Positions 37,930 to 49,428 of a DNA stretch of 64,000 nt are shown piece by piece. Both the position numbers and the translations under genes were made by a program. The stretch comes from Opisthorchis felineus (lineage: Eukaryota > Platyhelminthes > Trematoda > Opisthorchiida > Opisthorchiidae). The stretch covers positions 110,569 through 174,568 of the forward strand of contig SJOL01007501.1 of the NCBI GenBank assembly GCA_004794785.1, read 5' to 3'. The notes under the pieces were generated by a model. It had not been told where the DNA came from. It searched no databases and saw only the letters and a list, made by a program, of their open reading frames with translations. The number at the start of each line of letters is the position of its first letter. Position 1 is the first letter of the stretch.

Positions 37930-38045
37930 CCTACTGAACATGTCACCTTGATTGGTGAAGATACATTTGCAATCCAACTACCAAACTCAGCGAACAGATC
38001 AAAAGCCCTTTCGTGTAATGGAATGTAGCATGCATTACTTGCGAG
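37930..38045 (+). repeat. Dispersed repeat family B, copy 3
   Basis: Matches copy 2 over about 100 bp and copy 1 over the downstream part ('AACTCAGCGAACAGATC' here, 'AGCTCAGCAAACAAAC' at position 43-58). The two complete copies lie 2.5 kb apart in the same orientation. Confidence 0.6.
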
Positions 38046-39867
38046 AAACGGGATGACCTAATTCAGTTTACCGACGAAAGTAAGATAAATTTGTTTGGTG
38101 CACACTTGAAAGTTGAGATCTGTGAGCTTACTTCTTTTGTTCACCTTTGATAAAATCGAAATATTTGGTAGATTTTTAATAGTGTCCACCCTCGAGAGTG
38201 GTTTGAAGCTCTCAAACCGGTAAAACAGAATGTTCGGCAAGCGTTCCGAAATTCGGATTGCTCAATGACTGTGGCGCGTAGTGTGGTTAAAACGCAATTT
38301 CAACACACTACTGGTCCGGAATTCTACTGTCTTAATTCTTCATCGTCATTTGGGCTCTTGGGTGCTGTTGAGGTTGCTGTTGGGTGCTGCTGGTCCTTCG
38401 ACATGCTTCCTATTTAGGGATGTTTGTTGGCAGGGACAGTGTCACTTTTCTTATGTAGCTTAAATTGTACAACTGACCTTAAAATAAATTAAGCAAGTTG
38501 GTCATCAGACCTTAGAAGATCAAGTTCAGCAAAAGTGTAAACATCTGTGGCTTTCTCGACTAAATTTTCCTGAAAATAAATAGGTCCATCTTATTGTAGC
38601 AGAACGTAGACGCAAACCCAGACAACCTCCTCCCATCATCATTGATTTTTCTCCTGAAAAATGAAATTGATCACTGCTTCAACGACCACCTTAGAGAAAC
38701 CCTGTATCTGCGGAAATACGTGGAACATTTTGCTCTACACCTGAGTCTTTGTAGTGTTGTTCTCGGCACCAGAAAGCATGATCCTTGTAAGTGAGCGTTC
38801 ACTGTCCACAATGCTGTGTTTTGGGTCAAATTTTCAACCTTATCTGGCCACTTGTAAAATCCGAAACTTGAAAATGGGCAGCTTACCAGGTTTACTAGCC
38901 ATGCTTTACTTGTAGCCACTTTGAAATAGTGGTGAGTACTTAGTTCTCATGTGGTTGCATTTGAATCAGTTTTGAATCGATAATTGTTGCAATGTTTTGG
39001 CCCCTTATAAAATCGACTGTTTTGATTTGGTTAGTACAGCGCTTTTGGGCGACACTATGCCATATGTTTTGTGTTTCTACAACAGACTTTATTCTGGTTG
39101 TTCAGAGAATGGCCGATCCATATCCTGTGGTCTCATTTGCTCCAGGCTTGGAAACTCGAGAAGGTGATCCCAAAAGGTAAACTCCCTGAACGGAGGTCAC
39201 ATCGGCCATTCCATCCCTCCACATCAGCTGCTGACTACGATGTTTATTCAATAGGCTCGTATTAAGTGACGCTATAAAAGCCTCAAGACTTGGGTCTTCG
39301 AACAACCGGGGTTCATGTGACAAATGATCATTGACAATGACTGTATCGCATGAAGCCATTAGGAATCTGCATTGAAAACTCGCCATATGTGTTGGAAAAT
39401 CGATCTGAAGCTAATCGTATTCGATCGAACCAGGAAGTCGTTGTGAGCAAATAGTCGGGGTCAAAAACGCAGAACAAAACCGCTCACTTCCAAGTCTATT
39501 TAGTACCAAACGAAAAGCAGCCGGTTTAGATAAACTGACATTGAAATCTGTCCAGACGAAGTCCTCTCTAAATAGGCTACTCTCGTGAAAACACCAACAA
39601 GTACTTAGTCGGATGCGATAGTACCTCATTGAGCTTTGATTCCTGCTTTTATATAAAGGACGTAGGTAATCGTTTTCAAAATTTCCTGTGCAAAGAAACC
39701 ATGGCACCCGACAACCAGAATTTTGATGGTATAAAGCAACTTTCTTGAGAGTTTTCTAATCCAGTTACTCATGTGTGTGACATCGGGCTCTGAAATACTG
39801 AAGCATTTATGTTTCACAGTGTATGGTTATCTTATGATCAGTGAACCATTAAAATGCGTTTACTCAC
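38046..39867. other. No confident exon (inferred intron of the Ig gene on the minus strand)
   Basis: I scanned the minus strand of this stretch for the D-x-G-x-Y-x-C pattern that closes an immunoglobulin domain and saw none. The plus frames at 38,992-39,265 follow an acceptor-like gtttctacaacag and reach a possible donor (AAAAG|GTAAAC at 39,179), but no protein family is recognised. The minus frame covering 39,102-39,386 is open but also unrecognised. Confidence 0.4.
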
Positions 39868-40439
39868 TTCCGTTTGGCCAGCTCCGAGCGTACGGCACGG
39901 TAAATAAGCGAACTCTCCAACGCTGTACCTTAGATATATAACACCAGAATTGTTCACTTTCGAATCAGATTGATTAAAAGCCGGTTTAAAATGATCGATC
40001 GGGCTCTCACTGTGTTTTTCGTTCCCCATGAGTACCGGATCGAGAATGCACGGTAACTCCCGCTGATCATGACTGTTGGGATAACATTCCCTGTGAACAG
40101 AATGCCCAACCAGAGTGGCATAGGGAATTTGTCGCGTGGAGTTTTGCAGGTAAGTTGGAGTTAACTGTGCAGGTGTTACCACACCTTGCCAAGTAGAAGT
40201 TCGGCTGGGTTGTCTTGCATTACGTAGCCGAAGTCTTGGAAGTCTAAACTCTAGAGTGCTTGTTTCTTGGTTACTCGTTGTTGCAGTATTACTGAGCAGC
40301 TGTGTAAACTCTGTGAGGTTTGTGGATGTAAAGTGTGTGAGACGATGGTCAGTTGGGAATTGTTCGAAACGTCTGTTCATTGTGAGCTGGTGTTTTCGAG
40401 TTTGGACGAGATTTTGGCGGACAACTTCAGGAGACTTAG
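39868..40439 (-). CDS. Internal exon of an immunoglobulin-superfamily (Dpr/DIP-like) receptor gene
   Basis: On the minus strand a long pyrimidine tract (cttcctttcccatcttcttc, then ctcgcag) gives a strong acceptor ending at 40,440. It is followed by 572 nt: two bases of a split codon plus 190 uninterrupted codons. The exon stops exactly at GAA|GTGAGT, a strong donor, so it ends in phase 0. Residues 1 to about 150 are a Ser/Thr/Gln/Asn-rich linker with several N-glycosylation sequons. Residues about 166-190 read as the start of an Ig domain: Y-S-V-G-E-F-A-Y-L-P-C-R-T-L-G, with C181 as the B-strand cysteine. The VGxxAYLPCR pattern is typical of the first Ig domain of Dpr/DIP neuronal recognition proteins, which act at the cell surface in synaptic partner matching. 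The tryptophan-bearing strand and second cysteine must lie in the next exon (below 39,868), and a signal-peptide exon should lie above 40,440; I found neither. The family assignment is by eye; other cell-adhesion Ig proteins are possible. Confidence 0.62.
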
Positions 40440-42005
40440 CTGCGAGGAAGAAGATGGGAAAGGAAGATACAAAACGGTGCACAACCACACAAGTAAAATA
40501 GCCATTAGATTTTAGGCAGTAGAATCTACAAGGCTCAGCCAACACTTGCCTGATTTATTCCCCAATAGCTAAAGCGAAAACAACTCAGTCGAAAGCACTA
40601 GGGGCGTTTGCCAAACCCTACCGCCCTATTACACTGATTATATATCAGAAAGGTAGAAACCACAGTTACAATGAACTTTGTTAACTTCTGTGGGCAAATG
40701 TGACCTCAAACAGATTACAGGCTGTACACACCCTCCAAATCCTAGCAACTGCCAACGTTTTCGGTACGTTAAACTAAAAACCGGATCGATACAGTTGAGT
40801 TTGATGTTGTTTGCGTAGTTCACTGCCACCCACTCTGCCTCCCATATCATAAGTATCACCACTTGAATGGCATTTGTGAGTGTTGCCACCAACCGATATG
40901 CTCGGGGAACTGCAGTCCGAAACGGATCAGAAGCCGTCTTATCCTCACACAGAAAACAGCCAAAGTAACTAACCAATTACCGCGACTTCACTTGTGCTGG
41001 CGGGCTTTCGCAGATAAAGACTGCGCTTTTCGAACATTGAGGCAGTTTAAGGGCAAAAACTTGTCCCTCTGGTCAACGATTTTGAAGGATTGGGTTTTTA
41101 CGTTCACCCTAAGTGTTGTTTGCCGGACTTGTTCTGAAATACTATTCGGCCTTTTTTCAACAAGCATAACATGACTAGGTCTGGAATATGGGGTGTCAAG
41201 CATCCTGAACATTATTTGTTCTGAAATTTGCACTGTCTGGCCCAGTATGTAAGGTACATCTCCCAGCAAACAATTACTGCCGAGAGCAGTTTAATTGGTT
41301 GTCTAGGCTACAAAGAATGAAAGCCTTGTTTTTGCTACTTATAGCATGAACACGGTGTGTGCGTGCGCGGGCTGTAAATTCGTTTGTTTTTTCCCTGAGG
41401 AAATAAAACTTTCCCCAGAGTAATAAAAACGAGCAAATCAACTTTTAAACTGCCACCCTCCGCCCATAATCAACGGAAATCATTTCCCTTTTTTGTTCGG
41501 CCACAGGCATATGAACAATTAAGTGGTGAACGAGCTCGATTCGGATTTGGACGATTTCGGGAAACTAAAAAACTCGAGTTAAGAACAGTAACACATTTGA
41601 AAAATCGGGATAATAACAGGAAAATTCGTGAAATATATTTGAAATCTATTCTTACGTTTGCTACATGTCAGACCAGATTGCGAATCTTGCGTGGTCACAT
41701 TCAAAATTGTTTGTTGTCAAAGCTTCAAGCATGGTGTAACGGATTGATCGGGTTCATGAACTTCTGTCCGGAGATTAATCCCGGTGTTTTGGTAGCAGGG
41801 TGAATGTTGGAAAATAAAGATTTGCGGGTCGAACAGTCTCCTATAGAATAATGCCTTTTTCACTTCAAGACACCAAAGTGAGTATGTAAAATGTACTGGT
41901 CCCACAAAACTGCCGAAGTTGTGAGCTATGTTTGTTTGCTGCTGCCACACTGCCACATTGCTCCCAGCTGCAGTAACTTTGTCATAGATAAAAGTATCAT
42001 TTTCA
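40440..42005. other. No gene recognised (inferred upstream intron of the Ig gene)
   Basis: Open frames on both strands at 40,638-41,269 overlap each other and show no domain. A short alternating purine-pyrimidine run, gtgtgtgcgtgcgcg, lies at about 41,354-41,368. Confidence 0.4.
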
Positions 42006-42264
42006 AATAGGAAACTACTCATTAGGTTGCTGAAAACTCTTTGACAGCCCACGATCGGTTTCGCCCTTCTTGGTGCTCATCAAGTAAGCGCAGTCCCCAA
42101 GTTTTCGTCAAACCTATGTTCTACTTGAGCCCCAAATTGGACTGATTTCGACAAATACACTCATTTGCAAATCAATTTAGTTTTCACGGGAGACCCAACT
42201 GAATCTCTCGTTTGTGATATTCTTTAACTGAATGCGCCACACAAAGGCCGCCTTATGTTTCGGC
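42006..42264 (+). mobile_element. Inverted-repeat element family A, copy with intact left terminus and core
   Basis: The left terminus runs from about 42,009 (ggaaactactcattaggttg, then ctgaaaactctttgacagcc) through cggtttcgcccttcttgg at 42,072. It is the reverse complement of the right terminus at 22,952-23,024. The core (tcgacaaatacactcatttg at 42,149; acacaaaggccgccttatgt at 42,239) matches the other copies. The match breaks at about 42,262, just inside where the right terminus should begin. About 100 bp later comes the long A-rich tract. Confidence 0.7.
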
Positions 42265-42365
42265 GGGCACGATATTCGAGATATCGTAGTGGATTTCCAT
42301 GAAGGGTTAGCAGTATCATTGTTGACAGTAATACTGTACCACAGTACAGTACTTTCAGTCGTTTT

Positions 42366-42731
42366 TAATTAAAAACAAAAAGAAAAAAAAAGATAGAATA
42401 AAACAAAAAAGACTAAAAAAAAAAAAAAAAAAAAACCAACCCAAAAAAAAAAAAAAAAAGAAAAAAAAAAAAAAAAAAAAAACCAAAAAACACAAAAAAA
42501 AAAAAAACAAAAATTTTTAAAAAAAAACAAACAAAAAAAAAAAAGAGGAAAACAAGAACACAAACAAAAAAGAAAAAAAAAAAAAACCAAAAAAAAAATT
42601 AAAAAAAACAAAACCAAAAAACAAAACAAAAAAATAACAACCAAAAGGATAAAGAAAAAAAGAAAGGGAAAAGAAAACAAAAATTTTTTAAGAAAACAGA
42701 CAATAAAAAAAAAAAAAAAAAAAAAAAAAAA
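42366..42731 (+). repeat. A-rich low-complexity tract
   Basis: About 365 bp made almost entirely of A, interrupted by single C, G or T bases and short CC or GG pairs. It is much longer and purer than any other simple sequence in the window. On the minus strand it produces a spurious poly-phenylalanine frame. It could be real low-complexity DNA, the decayed poly(A) of a retrocopy, or a long-read or assembly artefact. Confidence 0.9.
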
Positions 42732-43633
42732 CCACATTACAGTTCCTGTATGTTTTCCCTTACGGAAGTGCCTGTTTCACAACCAGTCACACTTTTTAGC
42801 ATTACATTGTTACGAACTTGCTGAGGCTATTCGACGCCAGGTAGTCGGCGGTCAAAAAACTGAAGATGCCTCAGACCACCTCCCTTGTAAATCGTGTCTT
42901 GCAAACATACAGTAACACAGGCTAAAATAACGGGTCATTAGTAATACTAACAATAATATATTTAGTTTGAGTTGCTCACAAGATAAACAACTCAATGCAG
43001 TCTGTATTCGTGGACTACAGATACGTCTTTTTGTGAACAGTAATCTCGAAAATACAGGTCTGATATTCTCCATATTACGCGGCTCAACTTTTCCGCGTGG
43101 CATATTGGATAGTTCCACCTGTACATGTGTGAGATTTCAGTGCATGAGCTCAGTGCATTTTACGTACTTGATGCCTGTTGGCCATTCAGAGAGCAACAAC
43201 TTTCACAGGATCTGAAGGTTGCCCAATTCACGTTTGTCTCCTGTATGAAACTACAAAAAATTCTGTCGGGACTGTCATCCTCTCTTACTAACTACCACCA
43301 GAAATGACTTACTTCTGGTTGGCTCTCAACCTAGTAGTATTTGCACTTCCGGATGCAAAAATTATGTTCAATTTAAATGCATCATCCCCACAAGGTACAT
43401 ATTCTTTAGCGTACGCGTACACCCTGATAGAAGTAGCAGCGGAAGCATTTTGCGTGAAACTTTTCCAATTGCAATTTTTCAATCATTGGGAAGAGTAGGC
43501 GTAGCAGAACAATTTTCGAATGACTAGGAATGAACAAGAGAGGACAAATTCGGCAGGAGTTTGAAAAAACGTGCCCGATGGGCATTTTTAATGCTGCGAC
43601 GAAATGGTAGATTAAATATTCGAGCTCGATATT

Positions 43634-43810
43634 TCGTCGAGATGGCTTAGTGGTTGAGGAATGAAGTTACTGACCGGAGGGCTCGTGGTTCGAACTCAAC
43701 CCCGGCTTCTTGACTGCCCTTATCTAGGCTTGGACAAGGTGGCAGTATCTCATCCCTTCTGCTTCCTCAGATTGGCGTGGCAGGTAGGCACCAAAAGGGA
43801 TTCACATCTA
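43634..43810 (+). repeat. tRNA-derived SINE, second family, best copy
   Basis: A clean A-box (tggcttagtgg, 43,643-43,653) and a consensus B-box (ggttcgaactc, 43,687-43,697) lie 33 nt apart, as in a tRNA gene. They are followed by a non-tRNA body shared with the copy at 19,221-19,450. The tRNA-like head, tcgagatggcttagtggttg, has no matching 3' acceptor arm. The intact boxes suggest a younger insertion than the other SINEs here. Confidence 0.65.
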
Positions 43811-46800
43811 AACGATTATATTTGATTATTTTGATATTATCGCTTTTTCGGTGAAGATTAGGCGGACTAGGGTTTTAATACCGAAATATTGATGTTTTCT
43901 CCTATGAAGAATCTCACTTCACGTGTTTGTCTGCTGTAAAAAAGCGCCTTAATTTTAACAACGGATGTTTACTCGGTTGACCTTTTCTTCGATCATAGAG
44001 TTTACTGTTACCGTAGAAACTCCGTTCTCATGGGGCCAGCTTCCACTGCGATCAACTACACCGACATAGAACAAACATTCGCATTCTAGGATGCGCTAGG
44101 GTATAAAGGCCTACAATGATTATTGCGTTAGTATACTCTTTTTTATTTTAGACAAGCCTGCGGGAAAACTTACAAAGAACGCACAAAGTAATGGACCATT
44201 TTAATGGACTGCAAGGTCTACGGGGACTAGATATTTTGCTGCCTTAAAAAACGGAGCCTTTCCGAGAACACTAAAGTGTCCCGTGAAATTGTCCCCTTCT
44301 GGGTTTGGGGGCAGTACTTTCACCTCGAAGTGCATTTACACAATGAACTTCCGGCTGTGGCCGATGTCTTGTGACATTTTAAGTGTACTAGATCCCATTT
44401 GATATACGTTTGTTCGTTTTATTAACTTTCCAAATAATGCAAGCTTCTAGTTACAAATAAAAACCTCAGACACCACAATCTACGCATTAGATGGACTCAG
44501 CCCACACAGTATCAGAACGAGTGATTATTTTTTAAAATATCCAGTTCCGTTTTGCCAAGTTTCAGATCACTATTTCGCAAGCAAAAAGTAGTAGTTGTAG
44601 TATAAATCAGCAAATTTAGACAACCCTTAAAAGTGTCCGCTTTATCACTTACAGATAATGCATGGACACAAAGAAATCTCAGTGAATCACACAGTTGGCT
44701 ATTGACCTCAAGGCAATCTAACTGCTCTGCGAGAACGCATGGAATGATTAGGCATTTTAGCGTGAAAAAGAGTTCATTGCCGTCAAAAGCGTTTCAGGCC
44801 TCTCTCAATTAATGTTTTAATTTGGCACACGAATACATCTGCGACCAGAAGTTCACGCTGTGAAGCGACATTCTGCAAATTTCAAGCCACAGATCCCAGA
44901 AAAGCAACCACCTGCTACCGGACAAATCCTCTCCCGTAGCATTCGGGTTGACAATTCAGGTTTACACAGACGAGAAATCCTAATGGTATTCTGTTTATTG
45001 ACCTTCGTTAGTTGACTGCTGATGTATCTTGTACTGCGGTCATACTAATCCACAGCTCTGACAGGTTAACTATTAAATAGTTCGGTGTGGGTTTTAAAAA
45101 AAACTCTGTATCAAATGTAAGTGGCCATACACTTGTTCGAATCGGACTTGTCTTCGGCATGTTATGATACAATAAATTTAGTAGTTGCCAAAAAAAGAAA
45201 CCGGATTCCTCTAATGAAACTACAGAAGACTCGGAAGATAAATTAGTGTTCCATGTGGTCGTAGTGTGCTCCATTAGTAAGCCAAATTATGCAGGAACTA
45301 AACACTGAGCAAAACAAACTCAGGTATTATAGGATTTCAGACTTGGAAATTGTCCAGTTCTTTCACCTGTTTTTGTCGCATGTGAAAAGATATGCTAGAC
45401 GAAGTCGTGTTCTCAGTGATCCATGTATTGGCAGATGCAGGCGATACGTAGGTCAAAACATGATGAAACGGAACCAGCTACATTCAAGCTAATGAGGAAA
45501 CCAGGATGGTGTGTGCTAAAAAGGCTAAATGTCATGTTGAAAACACCTGTTCGTTTGGGAATATGACTTTCTGTGAATCTATATTGGATGGGAGGCGAGT
45601 AACACTAATCAAGTTCAGTAGGATAGGTTAGGTGCAGTCCTTCTGTCGCATTTTTTTGAGGACACGTTGGAGGATATCCCTAGCCTCAGTGTTCGCAAAC
45701 ATGGACAGTACAACAGCCTAAGATTGTTTATGTGGTGCTTGGTGTAAGCTGCGAAACGTGGATTCAGGGTTGGCTTTGTGTCTCAAGCAAACTGGCTTCG
45801 GATTAAACCGCTACCCCTTCGGGATAAGCCAAGAGGGATAGTGTTCTCTGGTCGTTTAAACAGTTGCCGGGTCTCCAGACCTAAGCAAGTGACACCTTCT
45901 GCACAACTGAATTGGTAAAGAACAAATAGATAGTCCGGCAGCAAATGAAGTCGGGGTTAGGTTGTGAATGAACACCCGATTTTGATGGCATTCAACCTGC
46001 ACAGAGGCGTATTGCTAACGTACCACCTATCAAGTCACTTTTGAAAATATTTACCATGAACAGATGAGTGACTTTGGCTCACTATGTTGCCACTTTTTGC
46101 GTCGTTCCGTAAGTCATGTCTATATCCATCTGATTATCATCTCATGATGCGACATATTTGGGCTTCTTTTATTCCCTTCAGTAGCGGACATGAAACATGC
46201 GAGTAATACAAACAAAGAATAGACACAATGCTGTACAGACACCAGTTGTTTGATTTATACAATTCGGCTGGTCACTACCATGGTAACCAGACGGTTCACG
46301 TCAACTTTTTGGGAGATTTTGATCTGATCAGAAGCATCATGATTAGAGGGTTGCGCTGAGCAACTAGGTTTGGAATTTGGAGTTGACCGGGTCAATCCGA
46401 TTGCCATTAGATAACAAATGCATGGCTGCTATTTGACCCTGGCCTGAAGTTTTGCCAACAACAACCAGTTTACATGATTCATAGTGTGTTCAACCACGCT
46501 CTCCGCTTTTCCACGCTTTCCTGTCCTGCCAACTTAAGCGTCTCCATCGCTGCTTGAGAACTCGTTGACCAACTGGCGGGCGGATAGGTTGGATAGCCTA
46601 GGTTTACTTTTGTTGTGCAGAGTGATTCCGCTGGTGGCCTGTAGCACACACAGCTCGGTTGTTGTGTAGATGCGTCCCAATTTGCAAGCGACCTTGCGTC
46701 TTATCTTGATTTTCATACGGTTGTCTGTAAACTGGAGGAATGAGTAGTGTAAATAAGTCAGGTTGACTGAATTCTGATTCTACCTTGGACCTCAATGAAG

Positions 46801-49250
46801 CGCTCTGATTGTGTTCTTAGGCGGGGCATTCTTTAAAAATTCCTTTTGTTGCTCTAGTTGACTGGTTCTTTTTATCATATTAAAACCCAAAGGTGATCTG
46901 AAGCACGAAAAACAGGAGTTTGTACTGCATCGCTCTTTTCAAACGTCGGTAAGAGGATTCCTGTGCAACCTAAAGGGTGATTGCGTAAACGCCTAAATTT
47001 TTCGGAAAAATGCACAACGCTGGTCTGCAATGTAATCAGAAGGCGAGCCGCTTAATACAAACTGCCGCTCGTAAACGATGCCCAACAATTTACTGGGCGG
47101 GAAACACCATTCACAGGCTTTTTGTCTTTGAGTTACATGCGGGGCTTCCTCCTTAAAGGGAACCTCCAATCGAGCAATGAAACACACACTTCCGGGGTTT
47201 GAGATGAGACCGAGGTGCCGCTTCAAGTCCATAACAGACCATGAAATACCTCATAGTTCCTTTACCCTTTACGTAGAGATATCGCGTCACGTATGATTTG
47301 CTGCGTCACATTTTCCAACTCCTCTGCGAAATACGAGCTGGGACTGTTTCCTATCGAATGACGAATTCCTATTTTGCTCGTTCCACAGGACGCTGCTAAC
47401 TGAAACCAGCTAAGCGAATACCAATCATTCGTAGGAGTATTTGACCGATGACTTTACAGTTCGCAGCCCCACTCGCATCATCGCCGGCCAGTTGACAGAA
47501 GCTATCCCATTCTATGGACAAACAGTTCCATTAGCAACTTGATGATCGTCTGGCGAATAAAATGTGTACCATTCATGAAGTGCTCCGCAAATTTCACAAA
47601 CATCAGACCGTGGAATGTATTCAGTCAAGCAGAACTGTAGAGGTTGTCACAAAGAGTGGTTGATTAATGGGAAGAATGCATTAAAAAGTTCATTCTTAAT
47701 GCAGCAAACCGTTTCAACTCACATTTTCCCCATACAGGAGTAATTTTGTTTCCCAGAGCTGAAACATGTGAGGATTCATTGTCCACTAGCCACTTACTAG
47801 TTTTTACCAACCTAATTTTCCCATATGGAAACGTCAACTTAACTACACGCAGTCACAAATTGAACCACTGGTGACAGGTGATTCGTTGAGCTGCAACGCA
47901 GCGAAATATTGTGACACTCTTCACCGGGGTACGCAAGACTAACTGAAGCTGTCGTCTGTGTCAGAACTAACCAAAGGGCAATCGCAGGTCAGTAGTTATA
48001 CAGAGGGACTGAAGAAAGCGCATCCCTACACGTGGGGAATACCAATGGAATCGTCATTTTCGGTATACCTCTTGGTTCAAGTTGAAGTGTATAGTTATTT
48101 TAACGCTCAATCCACATAGTGTGTTTGAAGGCCGGGTGTTTTTGCACAGGACGGAGCAAGGTAAACCGGTGATGTTCGATTTGAATTTTTGACGAAATCA
48201 CCACCGAGTCAGTGGTTTACTATTTCAGTTCTAAACACAATCTACAAACAATGAAATCCCGTATGCTTGGTAGCACAGTGTTATCCCGGGTTCGCCTTTA
48301 TTCTCACAGAATGGCGCATCCATCTGTTTGAACACAGTTTTCAGCTATCTGCTACAGAGATATACTATGAGTTATAACAACTAGACGCACACATCCGTTC
48401 ACAAGCGATTCTAAGTGTAAAGCAGTAACCAAAATCTATGCAGCAGAACATACGGGGAGAATATCAAGTAATCTCCCCTAATCATCATTTCAAATCGGAC
48501 CTAAATGATGGTACAGGGTGGTTGAACCAATGTGATCCTCCTTTTCTCCAAAGGACCACCTTGTGACGGTATTGCTGTATTTACGGTTGGTTTGTCCGAC
48601 ACAACAGGAAGCCTCAGAATTTATTTTTGGAAGATCTTGGTTGTGCTAAGCAAATGTTCTACGGTGAGGATTAATACATTTCTAAACTGAGGGTAGGGAA
48701 AAAATATCTCGTTCATGCCGATCTAGTCATAGAAAGATAATACTTTCAGATACTTAATCTAACTACATTGGTTGCGCCAAGTGCTCTTCGATTACGACGG
48801 TCCCGGTGAGCTGGAAACTGTTCTGTTGGGTCTTTCCAAATAGGGACCACGAGACCTATTATGGCCTTGTCACGCATTTAGCAGTAGTCATGCTGTGGCC
48901 TTCTAAGCGTCGTCCTCTCACTTTAGTCCTTATCAGAGAGGGCCACTTGACGTTGGTGAAATAGTTGTGTCATCCTAGGCGTTGGGATCACTTCCTTTTT
49001 CGTCTTTTAAGTGGTGAACCGAAGTGTAAACGAAATGACTATCCACCTTCCTTGTTTTACGTTTTATAAGCCTTCTACTCACTGACTGACTGATTTGTCC
49101 CATGTCACCTGTTTGAATGAGTGAAGTTAGTAACACGGACTTCAATAAATAAACACTATGGTCCTTAATTTGTACAGTGTGAAGGGCCTCACTAAAGAAA
49201 ACAACTTTGTCGAGTGGTTGCAATCCAGCTGAATTGCCGACAGCGTGCTC
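43811..49250. other. No gene recognised
   Basis: No domain-bearing frame or repeat was identified. The longest frames (45,008-45,274 minus; 46,993-47,232 minus) carry no recognisable motifs. Confidence 0.45.
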
Positions 49251-49252
49251 AG

Positions 49253-49428
49253 AAACTCAAGAGGTACTGTGAACTTTCGCCTCGATATGAAAAAAACATC
49301 AGGTCGTCACATAAAAATGGCATATTATTTAGACCCCCATACCCGCCTTTTGCTTATTTCCAACCCTATTATTAATCTTAAAAGCAGACTGAAAGAAAGA
49401 ACACTGAAAATTCCAAATTTTCCAAAGG
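49253..49428 (+). CDS. Possible exon, basic and unidentified
   Basis: A frame of about 58 codons ends at CCAAAG|GTAAGT, one of the best donor sites in the window. Candidate acceptors are the AG at 49,251-49,252 (cagcgtgctcag), or a better pyrimidine tract ending in an AG at about 49,384 (ttatttccaaccctattatt, then aatcttaaaag), which would shorten the exon to about 44 nt. The longer version is rich in Lys and Arg (K-S-R-L-K-E-R-T-L-K near the end). No domain is recognised, and it is on the opposite strand to the Ig exon, so it would belong to a different gene. Confidence 0.25.

Noticed and set aside
39071..39265. Plus frame after an acceptor-like gtttctacaacag
   Set aside because: No recognisable family, and a competing open frame exists on the minus strand; splice sites are only fair.
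42369..42737. 122-codon minus frame rich in phenylalanine
   Set aside because: It is the translation of the A-rich tract and has no protein-like composition.
43634..43710. Possible tRNA gene with good A and B boxes
   Set aside because: It lacks a pairing acceptor stem and continues into a SINE body that recurs at 19.2 kb.
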